64,000 bases of DNA from Phreatobacter aquaticus (GTDB lineage Bacteria > Pseudomonadota > Alphaproteobacteria > Rhizobiales > Phreatobacteraceae), in NCBI RefSeq assembly GCF_005160265.1, contig NZ_CP039865.1:2194828-2258827 (forward strand), given 5' to 3'. The position numbers and the translations under genes are program-made. The notes under the pieces were generated by a model. It worked only from the letters and a program-made list of their open reading frames with translations, was not told the origin of the DNA and made no database searches. Positions 1 to 8,895 of the stretch are shown piece by piece; the first letter of the stretch is position 1; every line of letters begins with the position of its first letter.

Positions 1-1
1 C

Positions 2-472
2 GACCTGGCCGAGGCCACTGACCAGATCGTCGCAAGCCTCAGGCCGACGCTGCGCCGCGCGCCGGTCACGCTCGCCGTGTCGATCCCGGCCAATATCGTG
101 CTCGACAGCTATCCCGGCCCCTACGGCCAGGTCGTCACCAACCTGTTCATGAACGCCCTCAATCACGCCTTCCCCGAAGGGCGCCCCGGCATCTTTTCCA
201 TCGAGGCGCAGGTCGAGGGCGACAGCGTCGTCATGACCTTCGCCGATGACGGCATCGGCATGACGACCGAGGTTCAGCGCCAGGCCTTCGATCCGTTCTT
301 CACCACCAAGCGTGGATCGGGCGGCACGGGTCTTGGCCTCAACATCGTGTTCAACATCATCACCCGCCGTCTCGGCGGCCGCGTGACGCTCGGCTCGGTG
401 GCCGGACAGGGCACGACCTTCCGCATCGTGCTGCCCAAGGCCGCGCCCTTCGACAATGGAGAGCGGTCATGA
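2..472 (+). CDS. Sensor histidine kinase, C-terminal ATPase part (5' end outside window)
   Basis: The frame is open from the left edge to the stop at 470-472, so only the C-terminal ~156 residues are visible. They form an HATPase_c domain: N-box NLFMNALNHAF, G1 box DDGIGM, F-box FDPFFTTK and G2 box GTGLGLNIV. The domain binds ATP and phosphorylates the histidine of a dimerisation domain lying outside the window. The next kinase and a response regulator follow in the same direction, so the three probably form one phosphorelay operon. The FFTTK/GTGLGL pairing is typical of kinases that accompany DUF3369 proteins. The sensory input domain cannot be seen. Confidence 0.9.
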   Translation, partial: DLAEATDQIVASLRPTLRRAPVTLAVSIPANIVLDSYPGPYGQVVTNLFMNALNHAFPEGRPGIFSIEAQVEGDSVVMTFADDGIGMTTEVQRQAFDPFFTTKRGSGGTGLGLNIVFNIITRRLGGRVTLGSVAGQGTTFRIVLPKAAPFDNGERS

Positions 473-545
473 CGCCGCCCCTGCATGTGAACCTTTGGCC
501 CGTTCGGGGCGACCCATTGCCGACCCATCGATTGCGAACAGCCAG

Positions 546-2300
546 ATGACCCAGCATGATGACGACGACGACCTGATCAGGGTCGTCGAGGACGACGTGG
601 TGGAGGCGCCAGTCCCGGCGCACCGCTGGAAGGTTGCCGTCATCGACGACGATCCGGCCGTCCATTCCGGCACCAATTACGCGCTCTACGACTATGATCT
701 CGGCGGCACCAAGCTGGAGCTGCTGTCCGCCTTCTCGGCGGCTGAAGGCAAGACGCTGCTCGCGGCCCATCCCGACATGGCGGTGGTGCTGCTCGACGTG
801 GTGATGGAGTCTGACGGCGCGGGTCTCGACCTCGTCCAGTACATCCGCAACGAGCTGAAGAATGACACCGTGCGCATCATCCTGCGCACCGGCCAGCCCG
901 GACAGGCGCCCGAGCGGCAGGTGATCGTCGACTACGACATCAACGACTACAAGGCGAAGACCGAGCTCACTGCCGACAAGCTGTTCACAGCCCTCACCGC
1001 CGCCATCCGCTCCTACCAGCAGCTGATGCGCCTGGTGGAGACGCGCCGCGGCCTTGAGATGATCGTGGAAGCCGCTTCCGAACTGTTCGACCTGAAGTCC
1101 ATGCGCAAGCTGGCCGAGGGCGTGCTGACCCAGATCGCCAGCCTCGTGCGGGCCGAATGCGACGGCATCCTCGTGCTGCGCGAAGCTGGCAAGACCGGCT
1201 TCAGCGTGCTCGCCGGTTCGGGCGTCTATCGCGGCGCTCCGGAAGAGGGCCATGCCGGCATTGACGGCGAGATGACGACCCTGGTCACCCAGGCCTTCGA
1301 GCGCCGGCGCCATGCCTTCGACCACCGCGAGAGCGGGCTCTATGTCCGGACCGCCTCCGGCCGCGAGATCGTCGTGGGGCTGCGCGCCGACAAGCCGCTC
1401 TCGGAAACCGACCGCGCGCTGGTCGCGGTGTTCTGCGCCCGGCTGTCCACCGCCTTCGACAATGTCATCCTCTACGAGCAGCTGCAGGCGGCCAACGAAA
1501 CGCTCGAACAGCGGGTCGCCGAGCGCACACACCAGCTCACCGTCGCCAACGGGCGCCTGACCGCCCAGTGGCAGCGCCTGAAGCGCACCAACGACCACAA
1601 GGCCGAGGTGCTCGGCACCGTCGCCCATGACCTCAAGAACCCGCTGGGCGTCATCCTCGGCCGCTCCGAGATGATGGGCGAGCTGCTCGATCTCTCGCCG
1701 CCCAACATCGAGCGCGCCAAGATGCAGATCGAGCAGGTGCGGGCCTCCGTTGCCCGGATGACCGGCATGGTCGACGAACTGATCAACGACGCCATGCTGG
1801 ACGCCGAGGACATCGTGCTGAGGCTCGCCGACATCGACACGGTGGCGGTCATCTCGGCGGTGGTCGATGCCAATGCGCCGCTGGCCGAGCGCAAGGGCCA
1901 GACGCTGATCTATAGCGGGCCGGAGAGCCTGGCCGGCCGCGCCGACCCCGACCGCCTGCGGGAGGCGATCGACAACCTCGTCTCCAATGCCATCAAATAT
2001 TCGCCGCCCGGCGGCCGCGTCGTCGTGGCCCTGTCGTCAGGCGAAAGCGGCCACCGCCTGTCGGTCACCGATTCCGGTCCCGGCCTCCAGCCCGAGGACC
2101 ACGACCGCCTGTTCGGCCGGTTCCAGCGGCTATCGGCCAAGCCCACCGGCGGCGAGAGCTCCACCGGCCTCGGCCTGTTCATCGCCCGCCGCATCGTCGA
2201 GCTGCACGGCGGCTGCATCAATGCCGAGAGCCATGGCGCGGGGAAGGGGGCGACCTTCTCGCTGTCGCTGCCGCCCATGCCGCTGGGAGGGCCATCATGA
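546..2300 (+). CDS. Hybrid histidine kinase with N-terminal receiver and DUF3369 domain
   Basis: This 584-residue soluble signalling protein has a receiver domain at about residues 28-150 (phospho-acceptor Asp84 in LLDVV), a DUF3369 domain at about 155-330, a short coiled coil, a HisKA domain with His361 in AHDLKNPLG, and an HATPase_c domain (N-box DNLVSNAIKY, G2 box STGLGLF). It probably receives a phosphoryl group from the upstream kinase or relays one to the downstream regulator. The frame also has an ATG at 456, but that start overlaps the previous gene and adds 30 residues unlike the family; ATG 546 gives the acidic leader usual in DUF3369 proteins. No good ribosome binding site decides between them. 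No membrane segment is seen. Confidence 0.88.
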   Translation: MTQHDDDDDLIRVVEDDVVEAPVPAHRWKVAVIDDDPAVHSGTNYALYDYDLGGTKLELLSAFSAAEGKTLLAAHPDMAVVLLDVVMESDGAGLDLVQYIRNELKNDTVRIILRTGQPGQAPERQVIVDYDINDYKAKTELTADKLFTALTAAIRSYQQLMRLVETRRGLEMIVEAASELFDLKSMRKLAEGVLTQIASLVRAECDGILVLREAGKTGFSVLAGSGVYRGAPEEGHAGIDGEMTTLVTQAFERRRHAFDHRESGLYVRTASGREIVVGLRADKPLSETDRALVAVFCARLSTAFDNVILYEQLQAANETLEQRVAERTHQLTVANGRLTAQWQRLKRTNDHKAEVLGTVAHDLKNPLGVILGRSEMMGELLDLSPPNIERAKMQIEQVRASVARMTGMVDELINDAMLDAEDIVLRLADIDTVAVISAVVDANAPLAERKGQTLIYSGPESLAGRADPDRLREAIDNLVSNAIKYSPPGGRVVVALSSGESGHRLSVTDSGPGLQPEDHDRLFGRFQRLSAKPTGGESSTGLGLFIARRIVELHGGCINAESHGAGKGATFSLSLPPMPLGGPS

Positions 2301-3013
2301 ATGCGCATGTCGTCGTCGTTGACGACGAAGCCGCCGCCCGCGACATGGTCGGCGATTATCTGAAGCTCCACGGCTTCGAGGTGTCGCTGTGCGACAGCGG
2401 GGCGGCGCTCCGCAGCCTCATGACATCGCGGCGGCCCGATATCGTGGTGCTCGATCTCAACATGCCCGAGGAGGACGGCTTCTCGGTGGTGCGCCACGTC
2501 AAGCGCACGGCCGGCACGCCGATCATCATGCTGACGGCGACCGCGAGCCCGGTCGACCGCATCGTCGGCCTCGAGATCGGCGCCGACGACTATCTCGCCA
2601 AGCCCTGCGAACTGCGCGAGCTGCTCGCCCGCATCCGCGCCGTGCTGCGCCGCGCTGCCGCCGCACCGCCGTCGGACGAGCGCGTGCCGGTGAACGAGGC
2701 CGTGCGCTTCGGCACCAAATGGCTCGACCTCGGCGCCCACATGCTGCGCGATGACGCGGGCGAGGAACTGACGCTGACCTCGTCCGAGTTCAATCTGCTC
2801 AAGGCCTTTGCCGAGAACCCGCGGCGCGTGCTGTCGCGGGAGCGGCTTCTGGATCTCGCCGGCGCCCGCGATCCCGACGCCTTCGACCGCTCGATCGACG
2901 TGCGCATCACCCGCATCCGCCGGAAGATCGAACCGGATGCCGACCAGCCGGCCTTCATCAAGACCGTGCGCGGCGCCGGCTACATGTTCCTGCCCGACGG
3001 CGAGAAGCGCTGA
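2297..3013 (+). CDS. OmpR/PhoB-family response regulator
   Basis: This 238-residue protein has a receiver domain at residues 1-120 (acidic residues DDE, phospho-acceptor Asp53 in VVLDLNMPEEDG, conserved Lys in YLAKPCE) and a winged-helix DNA-binding domain at about 135-232 ending in TVRGAGYMF. Its start overlaps the stop of the DUF3369 kinase by 4 bp (ATGA), indicating translational coupling, so it is the likely DNA-binding output of the phosphorelay. No target site can be assigned from the window. Confidence 0.93.
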   Translation: MNAHVVVVDDEAAARDMVGDYLKLHGFEVSLCDSGAALRSLMTSRRPDIVVLDLNMPEEDGFSVVRHVKRTAGTPIIMLTATASPVDRIVGLEIGADDYLAKPCELRELLARIRAVLRRAAAAPPSDERVPVNEAVRFGTKWLDLGAHMLRDDAGEELTLTSSEFNLLKAFAENPRRVLSRERLLDLAGARDPDAFDRSIDVRITRIRRKIEPDADQPAFIKTVRGAGYMFLPDGEKR

Positions 3014-3020
3014 GCCGATC

Positions 3021-3533
3021 TCAGGGGATGGCGGCAAGCTCGGCGAGCTTCGCCACTGTGTTCATGTTGCGCGCCGTGCCGGCTGCGGCCGCCGGAATGA
3101 CCAGCTTCGACTGACCCATGCCCTCACCGTAATGGACGTAGATCTCACGGCGTCCGAGCGCGATGGCCTCGTCGCGGCGGAGCCGCGCCTTGGCGATCGC
3201 ATCGGCCGGCGGCGGCCCGTCGAGGAAGATGGCGACCGTGCGGTTCGGCGCTTCGTGCGCGAACGGATTGGCCGCCAGCACAGCGGCCATCTCGGCGGCC
3301 GTCCGCACCATCACGCCGACCGGCCGGCCCGCATGGTCGGCAAGCCGTGCTTCGATGAGCGCCTTCACATCAGCTTCGCCAAGCGGGCTGTGGAACAAGA
3401 GGTTGCCGCTGGCAATGTAGGTGCTCACCCGCTGGAGTCCTGCCGCCTCCGCCATTGCCTTCAGGTCGGCCATGGGCAGCTTGCCTGTGCCGCCGACATT
3501 GACCGCGCGGAGCAGGGCGACGAACGAGGTCAT
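3021..3533 (-). CDS. DUF1697 family protein
   Basis: This 170-residue protein begins MTSFVALLRAVNVGGTGKLPM, the hallmark start of DUF1697, followed by the usual LKAMAEAAGLQRVSTYIASGN stretch (slightly split here). The biochemical role of the family is unknown. It lies convergent to the response regulator with only 7 bp between the stops and is transcribed alone. Length is normal for the family. No signal peptide or membrane segment is seen. Confidence 0.88.
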   Translation of the reverse strand: MTSFVALLRAVNVGGTGKLPMADLKAMAEAAGLQRVSTYIASGNLLFHSPLGEADVKALIEARLADHAGRPVGVMVRTAAEMAAVLAANPFAHEAPNRTVAIFLDGPPPADAIAKARLRRDEAIALGRREIYVHYGEGMGQSKLVIPAAAAGTARNMNTVAKLAELAAIP

Positions 3534-3880
3534 GGAAACAATCCGGTCGGCGATGTTTCACCAAGGGCTAGAAGACCGGGCTCGCCCTGGCAAGCAGCCC
3601 GTCCGGGGCCGCACCACAGGCCTTTCTGAAACACTGGCGCCCCCGCTGAAACGACCGGCTCCGGGAACCGGCACGCCGCAGCAAAGCCTGAAACATTCAC
3701 GGCCATGGCAGAAATGCGGCCATTCCGTGGACGGCAACGCAACGAAAGCCGGCCTCCCTAAGTTCTCATCAACGCGATGACGCGGCGCCGAACCGGATGA
3801 ACCTTTTCCGGACCTGCCGCGACCCATCGTGGAGACCGGCCGCCCTCGAGACAGGCGGCATTCGAGAGGGAGAGCGCAAG
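3534..3880. other. Intergenic region without recognised gene
   Basis: These 347 bases separate the DUF1697 gene from the small secreted protein gene, which are divergent, so both promoters should lie here. Short open frames exist but lack ribosome binding sites or recognisable products. I see no strong hairpin or repeat. Confidence 0.5.
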
Positions 3881-4258
3881 ATGACCATCCTGTCCAAGAG
3901 CTTCGTGTTTGGCGCCGTTGCTAGCCTCGCCGTTGCCGCCGCTCTCGTGCTCTCGCCCGCCGGTCGCGCCTCCGTCAATGCCGCTCCGGCGCTCACCGTG
4001 TCCTACAGCGCCGCCGACATCGACCGCGCCATGGGCGCCTTCGACAGCTTCAAGAACCGGCTCGATGGCGCCCCCCGCGCAGCCGAGACCCAGGTCGCCG
4101 CCATCCAGGGCGACCGCGCCGCCGCCCGGGAACGCGCCCATTGCGCGCAGTTCGCCTGGCCGAACATTCCGCAGTCCTGCCAGAGCTCGGCCGATGGCCA
4201 GCATCTCCGGCTGGTCCGCCAGATCCCGGTGGTGGAAGCCACCGTCGCCTCCCGCTGA
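3881..4258 (+). CDS. Small secreted hypothetical protein
   Basis: The ATG at 3881 follows a purine-rich ribosome binding site (gagagggaga) and gives a 125-residue protein starting MTILSKSFVFGAVASLAVAA, a clear signal peptide probably cleaved near residue 30-35. The mature part is helical and Ala/Arg-rich, with two cysteines in its C-terminal half that could pair in the periplasm. I do not recognise the family. An upstream in-frame ATG at 3797 would bury the signal peptide and is rejected. It is followed 82 bp later by the L,D-transpeptidase gene in the same direction, so a periplasmic or envelope role is plausible but not shown. Confidence 0.7.
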   Translation: MTILSKSFVFGAVASLAVAAALVLSPAGRASVNAAPALTVSYSAADIDRAMGAFDSFKNRLDGAPRAAETQVAAIQGDRAAARERAHCAQFAWPNIPQSCQSSADGQHLRLVRQIPVVEATVASR

Positions 4259-4340
4259 TACCGCATCCGGGCTGACTGGGCCCGGCACCTAACGCAAATC
4301 CCACGTGTCCTGCCGAGACCAGACACTTCAGGAGTTCCCC

Positions 4341-4934
4341 ATGCGCCGCTTCGCCCTCGCCGCCGCCCTGTCCGTCGCCGCCCTTGCCGGCTCGCAGGCC
4401 CAGGCGAACACCAATGTCATGATCGACCCCGACACCCGCCAGCCGATGGTGAGCCTGCCGTTCATCACGGCGCCCGGCACCCAGCAGTCGCAGGCCATCC
4501 CGCGCGAGATCGTCGGTTTTGCCGGCGCCTATGCGCCGGGCACCGTGATCGTCAACACGGGCGAGCGCCGGCTCTACTACGTGCTCGGCAATGGCCAGGC
4601 GATCCGCTACGGCATCGGCGTCGGCCGTCCGGGCTTCGAATGGCAGGGCGGCCAGACCATCACCCGCAAGGCCGAGTGGCCGGATTGGCGCCCGCCGGTG
4701 CAGATGCTGCAGCGCCGCCCCGACCTGCCGCGCTTCATGGCTGGTGGCCCGCAGAACCCGCTCGGCGCCCGCGCCATGTATCTCGGCTCGTCGCTCTATC
4801 GCATCCACGGCTCCAACGAGCCGCACACGATCGGCCAGGCCGTGTCCTCCGGCTGCATCCGCATGCTGAACGACGATGTCGTCGATCTTTATAATCGCGT
4901 CCAGGTTGGAACCAGGGTCGTCGTTCTGCATTGA
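4341..4934 (+). CDS. L,D-transpeptidase (YkuD/ErfK family)
   Basis: This 197-residue protein has a signal peptide (MRRFALAAALSVAALAGSQA) and a YkuD catalytic domain with the signature HGSN...SSGCIRM, in which the Cys is the nucleophile and the His assists. Such enzymes form 3-3 peptidoglycan cross-links or attach proteins to peptidoglycan in the periplasm, and are abundant in Hyphomicrobiales. The start at 4341 is preceded by aggag at proper spacing; the longer frame from 4305 would mask the signal peptide. A rho-independent terminator lies 41 bp after the stop. Confidence 0.93.
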   Translation: MRRFALAAALSVAALAGSQAQANTNVMIDPDTRQPMVSLPFITAPGTQQSQAIPREIVGFAGAYAPGTVIVNTGERRLYYVLGNGQAIRYGIGVGRPGFEWQGGQTITRKAEWPDWRPPVQMLQRRPDLPRFMAGGPQNPLGARAMYLGSSLYRIHGSNEPHTIGQAVSSGCIRMLNDDVVDLYNRVQVGTRVVVLH

Positions 4935-4975
4935 TCTCTTGGAATAGCCGTGCATGCCCGCAGACCTCTGACTTC

Positions 4976-5010
4976 AAGCCCCGATGGTGCCTCATCGGGG
5001 CTTTTCTTTA
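4976..5010 (+). terminator. Rho-independent terminator of the L,D-transpeptidase gene
   Basis: Arms AAGCCCCGAT (4976-4985) and ATCGGGGCTT (4994-5003) pair perfectly over 10 bp with an 8-nt loop, and are followed by a T-rich tail (TTCTTTA). Confidence 0.9.
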
Positions 5011-5187
5011 TGCGAGCCGAGCAGCGCCTTCCCTCGGCCGCGGAGCGCGGCGACGGGCCGTCGCGAACCGCCGACGCGCTATCCACTGACGGCTGGCGCG
5101 GGGAGGGTGGACAGGGCCGCTGGTTGCATCTATAAGCCCGCCTGCCTCGCAGCGCGGCCGTCCCCGGATGGCTCACGCGGTGCGGTC

Positions 5188-5263
5188 GCCCAGGTAGCTC
5201 AGTTGGTAGAGCATGCGACTGAAAATCGCAGTGTCGGCGGTTCGACTCCGTCCCTGGGCACCA
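5188..5263 (+). tRNA. tRNA-Phe (GAA)
   Basis: This 76-nt gene has acceptor stem GCCCAGG/CCTGGGC, the D-arm start TAGCTCAGTTGGTAGAGC, anticodon loop CTGAAAA with anticodon GAA at 5221-5223, the T-arm GGTTCGACTCC and an encoded CCA end. No integrase or duplicated tRNA 3' end was noticed nearby, so there is no sign that it serves as an island attachment site in this window. Confidence 0.97.
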
Positions 5264-5428
5264 TTGGCCCCACACAAAATCTGATCAAGGACTGCAGGCG
5301 CAGTCGCCGTGCTCTGATGCGCAGCCGTTGGGGCATGACGCCTTCTTAGGTGAGCGATACGTGCGCCATCTCGCGTCACGTCAGCAGCCTGCGCGCATGG
5401 TCTCGCCGGTCGGGAAGAGGTGCGCCGC

Positions 5429-6460
5429 TCAGTCCGTGGCGACCAGCGCCGGGCGCGCACCATGGGCGATCGTGACCGTGGTGCCGTGCGGCACCGGCTC
5501 GAGGCTGACTGTCGCATCGAGCTGCTTGGCCAAGGCCTCGACAATGCTGGTGCCGAGGCCCGGCTTGTGCTCTCCGGTACCCATCGCCATGCCCACGCCG
5601 TCGTCACCGACCGACAGGACCCAGCCATCCGCCTCGGACTGGTAGCCGACCGTGATCGTGCCTTTTCGATGATGGGGAAAGGCATGTTTGAGCGCGTTGA
5701 TCACCAGCTCGGTCACGATCAGCCCGAGGCTGATCGACACGTCGGGATCGACGGCACTTTCATCGATGTGGACGATCAGCTTCAGCTGGTTCTCGTCACG
5801 GATCATCGATGCGCCGAGCGACTTGCACAATTGGGTGAAATAGGGCCGCAGCAGCACGTCGCCCACCGCCGATGAGGCGAGTTGCTTCTGCACCGCCGCA
5901 ACCGACATGACGCGGTTGTGCGCTGCCTTCAGTTCGGCACGCGTTTCCTCGGACTGCACGCGGCGCGCGCTCTGCATCAGCACGCTCGCGATGATCTGCA
6001 GGCTGTTCGCCACGCGATGCTGCACTTCCTGCAGGAGGATGGCCTTCTGCCGCAGAAGGTCATCCTTCTCGCGCATCAGTTCGTCGTTCAGGCGGGTTGC
6101 CGCGCGCGCCTCGGTCACGTCCAGCATGGTCAGCAAGAGTTTCGAGGCGCTGTTCGGCTCGTACTGGAGCTTGTGGGCATTGACCACCAAGCGTCGCACC
6201 CCCCGTATCGCGGTGATGAAATCAAGTTCGTAGGCTTCGATATCGATATCGCCGGAGAGGGTGGAGGTCAGCAGCGAGCGGAGCTGCGGGACATTCCATT
6301 CGCCGGACCCAAGCGCGAAGATGTCGCGGCCTTGCACGGTGCCGGGATCAATGTCGAAGGCGCGGCAGAACGAGGTGCTGGCGCCGATCACCCGCAGGTC
6401 GGCGTCGAGCATGAGCAGAGGGGCGTTCGACGACAGGATGATCGCGAGCGCCAGGTCCAT
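5429..6460 (-). CDS. PAS-domain sensor histidine kinase, HisKA_2 type
   Basis: This 343-residue soluble kinase has a PAS domain at about residues 10-120 (MLDADLRVIGAS start), a short coiled coil, a HisKA_2 dimerisation domain with phospho-acceptor His148 in LLQEVQHRVANSLQ, and an HATPase_c domain (ELVINALKHAF, GDDGVGM). This group is common in alphaproteobacteria, where members often feed general stress or light signalling. No response regulator is adjacent, so it is an orphan kinase. ATG 6460 is chosen because ggagg stands 6 bases upstream; the frame could start at 6496 but without a good ribosome binding site. Confidence 0.9.
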   Translation of the reverse strand: MDLALAIILSSNAPLLMLDADLRVIGASTSFCRAFDIDPGTVQGRDIFALGSGEWNVPQLRSLLTSTLSGDIDIEAYELDFITAIRGVRRLVVNAHKLQYEPNSASKLLLTMLDVTEARAATRLNDELMREKDDLLRQKAILLQEVQHRVANSLQIIASVLMQSARRVQSEETRAELKAAHNRVMSVAAVQKQLASSAVGDVLLRPYFTQLCKSLGASMIRDENQLKLIVHIDESAVDPDVSISLGLIVTELVINALKHAFPHHRKGTITVGYQSEADGWVLSVGDDGVGMAMGTGEHKPGLGTSIVEALAKQLDATVSLEPVPHGTTVTIAHGARPALVATD

Positions 6461-6962
6461 GGCAACCTCCGGGGGCGGGGCAAGGGGCGAGGCCATTGTG
6501 GTCCTTTCTCCGGCGAAGGGTTGGGCGCGCAGATCGTGATCGTGTCAGTGCGGCAGCCGCTTCGAGGCAGCTCGTGGGGGGCGGTTCCAATCGTTCAGAT
6601 CGTGTGCTCGCGACCATTGTCGCCACACCTTCTGTAAATTGGATTGTCTTGCTTATGATAATGGCATGGTTTTCCGCTTCAATTGTGTCGGGATTGATCG
6701 GTATTTTCCGAATTTGCCTTGGATCAAGCCCGGAAAAGTCAGCTCGGCTTCGAATGAAGACAGCGGTCATGCTTTCGGATTGTCGCACCGGAGCAGGAAT
6801 ATCTCGAAAAAGGTGGAGTTCTGGTCGCAGATAGGCCCGTCACTCCTCACGGAATGACGGGCCTACGATGCGGACCGGACCAACCCATCAAACGGGCGGG
6901 GGCAAGCTGGTGGATGTGAGCCCGGTCACGACGGCCACCCGGCAGGGCAGCCGCGCACCGCG
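6461..6962. other. Intergenic region with hairpin and A/T-richer patch
   Basis: This is the 502-base gap between the HisKA_2 kinase and the PRC-barrel gene. Bases 6590-6740 are clearly richer in A/T than their surroundings. A 63-codon open frame (6666-6857, plus) has no ribosome binding site and no recognisable product. The strongest element is the inverted repeat at 6832-6865, listed separately. Confidence 0.5.
6832..6865. repeat. Perfect 11-bp inverted repeat (stem-loop)
   Basis: TAGGCCCGTCA (6832-6842) and TGACGGGCCTA (6855-6865) pair perfectly around a 12-nt loop. There is no T-run on either side, so a classical terminator is not proven. It lies about 100 bp downstream of the PRC-barrel gene's stop (which reads leftward) and could end that transcript or protect its 3' end. 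Confidence 0.6.
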
Positions 6963-7478
6963 TCAGGTGCGATCGACGAAGTTCGGTGCGGACTGGAGCT
7001 GGTCCTTGGTCCTCTGGACAATGCCGAACAGCTTGCCCTTGCTGTCGCGCATCCAGCGGATCTCGGTCCATGCGACGGCAACCGACTTCTCGCCGATCCC
7101 GAGGAACCCGCCGACGCCCAGCACCACATGACTGATGCGGCCATCGGTCGACATGACGAAATTCGTGACGTCGCCGATATTGTCGTGGCTGTCGCGCATC
7201 GCCTGGAAATCCGCGTCCGACATCAGGGCAGGCGCCGCAGGCGCCGGTGTCACCGCGCTGGCGTTGACCGGCCGCGGCATCGGGGTGCCCCCGGCCGACA
7301 TCACACTCTTCGGAGAATAGATCGCCACCCCAAGAATGCTGCTGGAGGTGACATCCGTCAGGCCAAGCGTGGTGCTGGCCCGTGCAGCAGCGGTCGGCGC
7401 GGCGGGTGTCGCCGTCTGCGCGAAGGCGCCGCCGACCAGCGACAGCGTGAGAGCGGTGGTGATGAAAAGTCGGTTCAC
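6963..7478 (-). CDS. Secreted PRC-barrel domain protein
   Basis: The GTG start at 7478 follows aggagg at ideal spacing and gives a 171-residue protein with a signal peptide (VNRLFITTALTLSLVGGAFA) and a Thr/Ala-rich linker. The C-terminal part, about residues 75-165, reads as a PRC-barrel (DNIGDVTNFVMSTDGRISHVVLGVGGFLGIG). Secreted PRC-barrel proteins are frequent in rhizobia; a function for this one is unknown. An upstream ATG at 7568 would hide the signal peptide and is rejected. Confidence 0.85.
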   Translation of the reverse strand: MNRLFITTALTLSLVGGAFAQTATPAAPTAAARASTTLGLTDVTSSSILGVAIYSPKSVMSAGGTPMPRPVNASAVTPAPAAPALMSDADFQAMRDSHDNIGDVTNFVMSTDGRISHVVLGVGGFLGIGEKSVAVAWTEIRWMRDSKGKLFGIVQRTKDQLQSAPNFVDRT

Positions 7479-7675
7479 AATATGCCTCCTCGGCAATGCG
7501 CTGAAGGGCTGTTCACCCCCCGCGATGTCACAACGGGGCGATGGCAATAAGGTTCCGCCGCGATGCACAATGAAGAACGGGACGTCGCAGCTCTCGATGC
7601 CAAACGCGTCCTTTGCGCCGCGATCCCGGTGGTCCAGCGCCCGGTCTGCCTAGACCGCAAACGGGACGGCCAATG

Positions 7676-7855
7676 TCAGCTCGGCTGGCGCTGCCCCAGC
7701 ACGGCCGCCAGCAGGAGGTCGTCCCGCCGCTTGTCGAGGTCGCGCAACAGGCGAATGCACTCTTCCATCAAGGCGGTATCAGCCGTGTCGCGGGCCATTG
7801 CGAAGGCGCGCTCCACGATAGAACGGGCGTAGGCGAGGTCATCCATCATCGGCAT
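7676..7855 (-). CDS. Small 59-residue hypothetical protein
   Basis: A 60-codon frame runs from ATG 7855 to TGA at 7676. The predicted peptide begins MPMMDDLAYARSIVERAF and is a charged, helical, non-secreted protein. Codon use resembles neighbouring genes (G/C at third positions). A second in-frame ATG two codons later is an equally good start. No strong ribosome binding site is seen. I do not recognise a family. The call rests on coding character and clean fit in a gap between two genes. Confidence 0.5.
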   Translation of the reverse strand: MPMMDDLAYARSIVERAFAMARDTADTALMEECIRLLRDLDKRRDDLLLAAVLGQRQPS

Positions 7856-8134
7856 GGGACCGTTCTAGCGCCGACCGGTATAGGCTCGATTAATGGCGTG
7901 ATCGGGCCGGCGCGTGTCGCGCATCCGGGTGCCTTCTCAGCGCAACCGGGCCACCACTCAGGTGCGGGCGTCCTCGTGCAAGCTCACGTAAGGGTAGCGG
8001 CCTCGCTGATCGGACCAGGCGGGGTGGTCTTGGCGCCGCCAGCACCTGGCGAAAATGTCTGTGTGTTGCCCGAGGATCACGCATCCTGGGACCGCTGTTT
8101 GCTAGATAGCGGCATGCATACCGGAGGACATACA

Positions 8135-8872
8135 ATGAATCGCCTGCTTCTCGCCGCAACCTCGGCCCTGGCCCTTTCGACCGGCTTCGCTCAGGCTGCC
8201 GATCTCGGTTCGCGGCGTGCGCCGGTTGCCAGCGCCGTGGTCATGCCTGCGTTCAGCTGGACCGGCTTCTACATCGGCGGCCAGATCGGTGGCGCGTGGA
8301 TGAACAACAGCACGCGCGAGTTCGTGACTGCCACGGGCGTGGCAACCGGCTTCCAGCAGGCCTTCCGCGCCAACGGGCTGATCGGCGGCATTCACGGCGG
8401 CTACAACTACCAGATCAACAATTTCGTCCTCGGCCTGGAGGCCGATCTCGAGGCTGCCGGCGTGAGCGGCGGCTACAGGCTTGCCAACGGCAATGGCACG
8501 CGGTTCCGCGACAACTGGCAGGGATCGGTCCGGGCGCGCGCTGGTGTCGCGGTTGATCGGGCGCTCTTCTACGTCACGGGTGGTGTGGCCTTCGCCCAGA
8601 TGCGGCATAGTTATTTCACCGCGGCGGTCACGGAGAGCTTCTCGCAGACCCGCGCTGGTTGGACACTTGGCGCAGGCGTCGAATATGCGCTGGCGGCCAA
8701 TTGGACTGCTCGTCTCGAATATCGCTACTCCGACTTCGGCCGCGCGAACTATGTCAACGCCGTGGCATTCCCTGGCTTCACCTATCGCCAGAATCCCAAT
8801 GAGCACGCCGTTCGTGTCGGCGTCAGCTACCTCTTCTCGACGGGGCCCTCGGCTGTCGTCGCCCGCTACTGA
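8135..8872 (+). CDS. Outer-membrane beta-barrel protein (Omp25/Omp31 type)
   Basis: This 245-residue protein has a signal peptide (MNRLLLAATSALALSTGFAQA) cleaved before ADLG, then the family's entry motif SWTGFYIGGQIGGAW, alternating amphipathic strands, WTLGAGVEYAL, and the C-terminal LEYRYSDFG and VRVGVSYLF ending in aromatic-rich strands. It should form an 8-stranded barrel in the outer membrane. ATG 8135 is chosen because ggagg stands just upstream and gives the signal peptide; the open frame extends left without function. A strong terminator follows at 8896. Confidence 0.92.
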   Translation: MNRLLLAATSALALSTGFAQAADLGSRRAPVASAVVMPAFSWTGFYIGGQIGGAWMNNSTREFVTATGVATGFQQAFRANGLIGGIHGGYNYQINNFVLGLEADLEAAGVSGGYRLANGNGTRFRDNWQGSVRARAGVAVDRALFYVTGGVAFAQMRHSYFTAAVTESFSQTRAGWTLGAGVEYALAANWTARLEYRYSDFGRANYVNAVAFPGFTYRQNPNEHAVRVGVSYLFSTGPSAVVARY

Positions 8873-8895
8873 TAGCAGCCAATTCAATCTGCAAG

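Noticed and set aside
5188-5263. tRNA-Phe as a genomic island attachment site
   Set aside because: No integrase, no duplicated tRNA end and no change of gene style after it was noticed.
6666-6857. A 63-codon plus-strand frame in the 6.5-7.0 kb gap
   Set aside because: No ribosome binding site, no signal peptide and no recognisable product; overlaps the stem-loop region.
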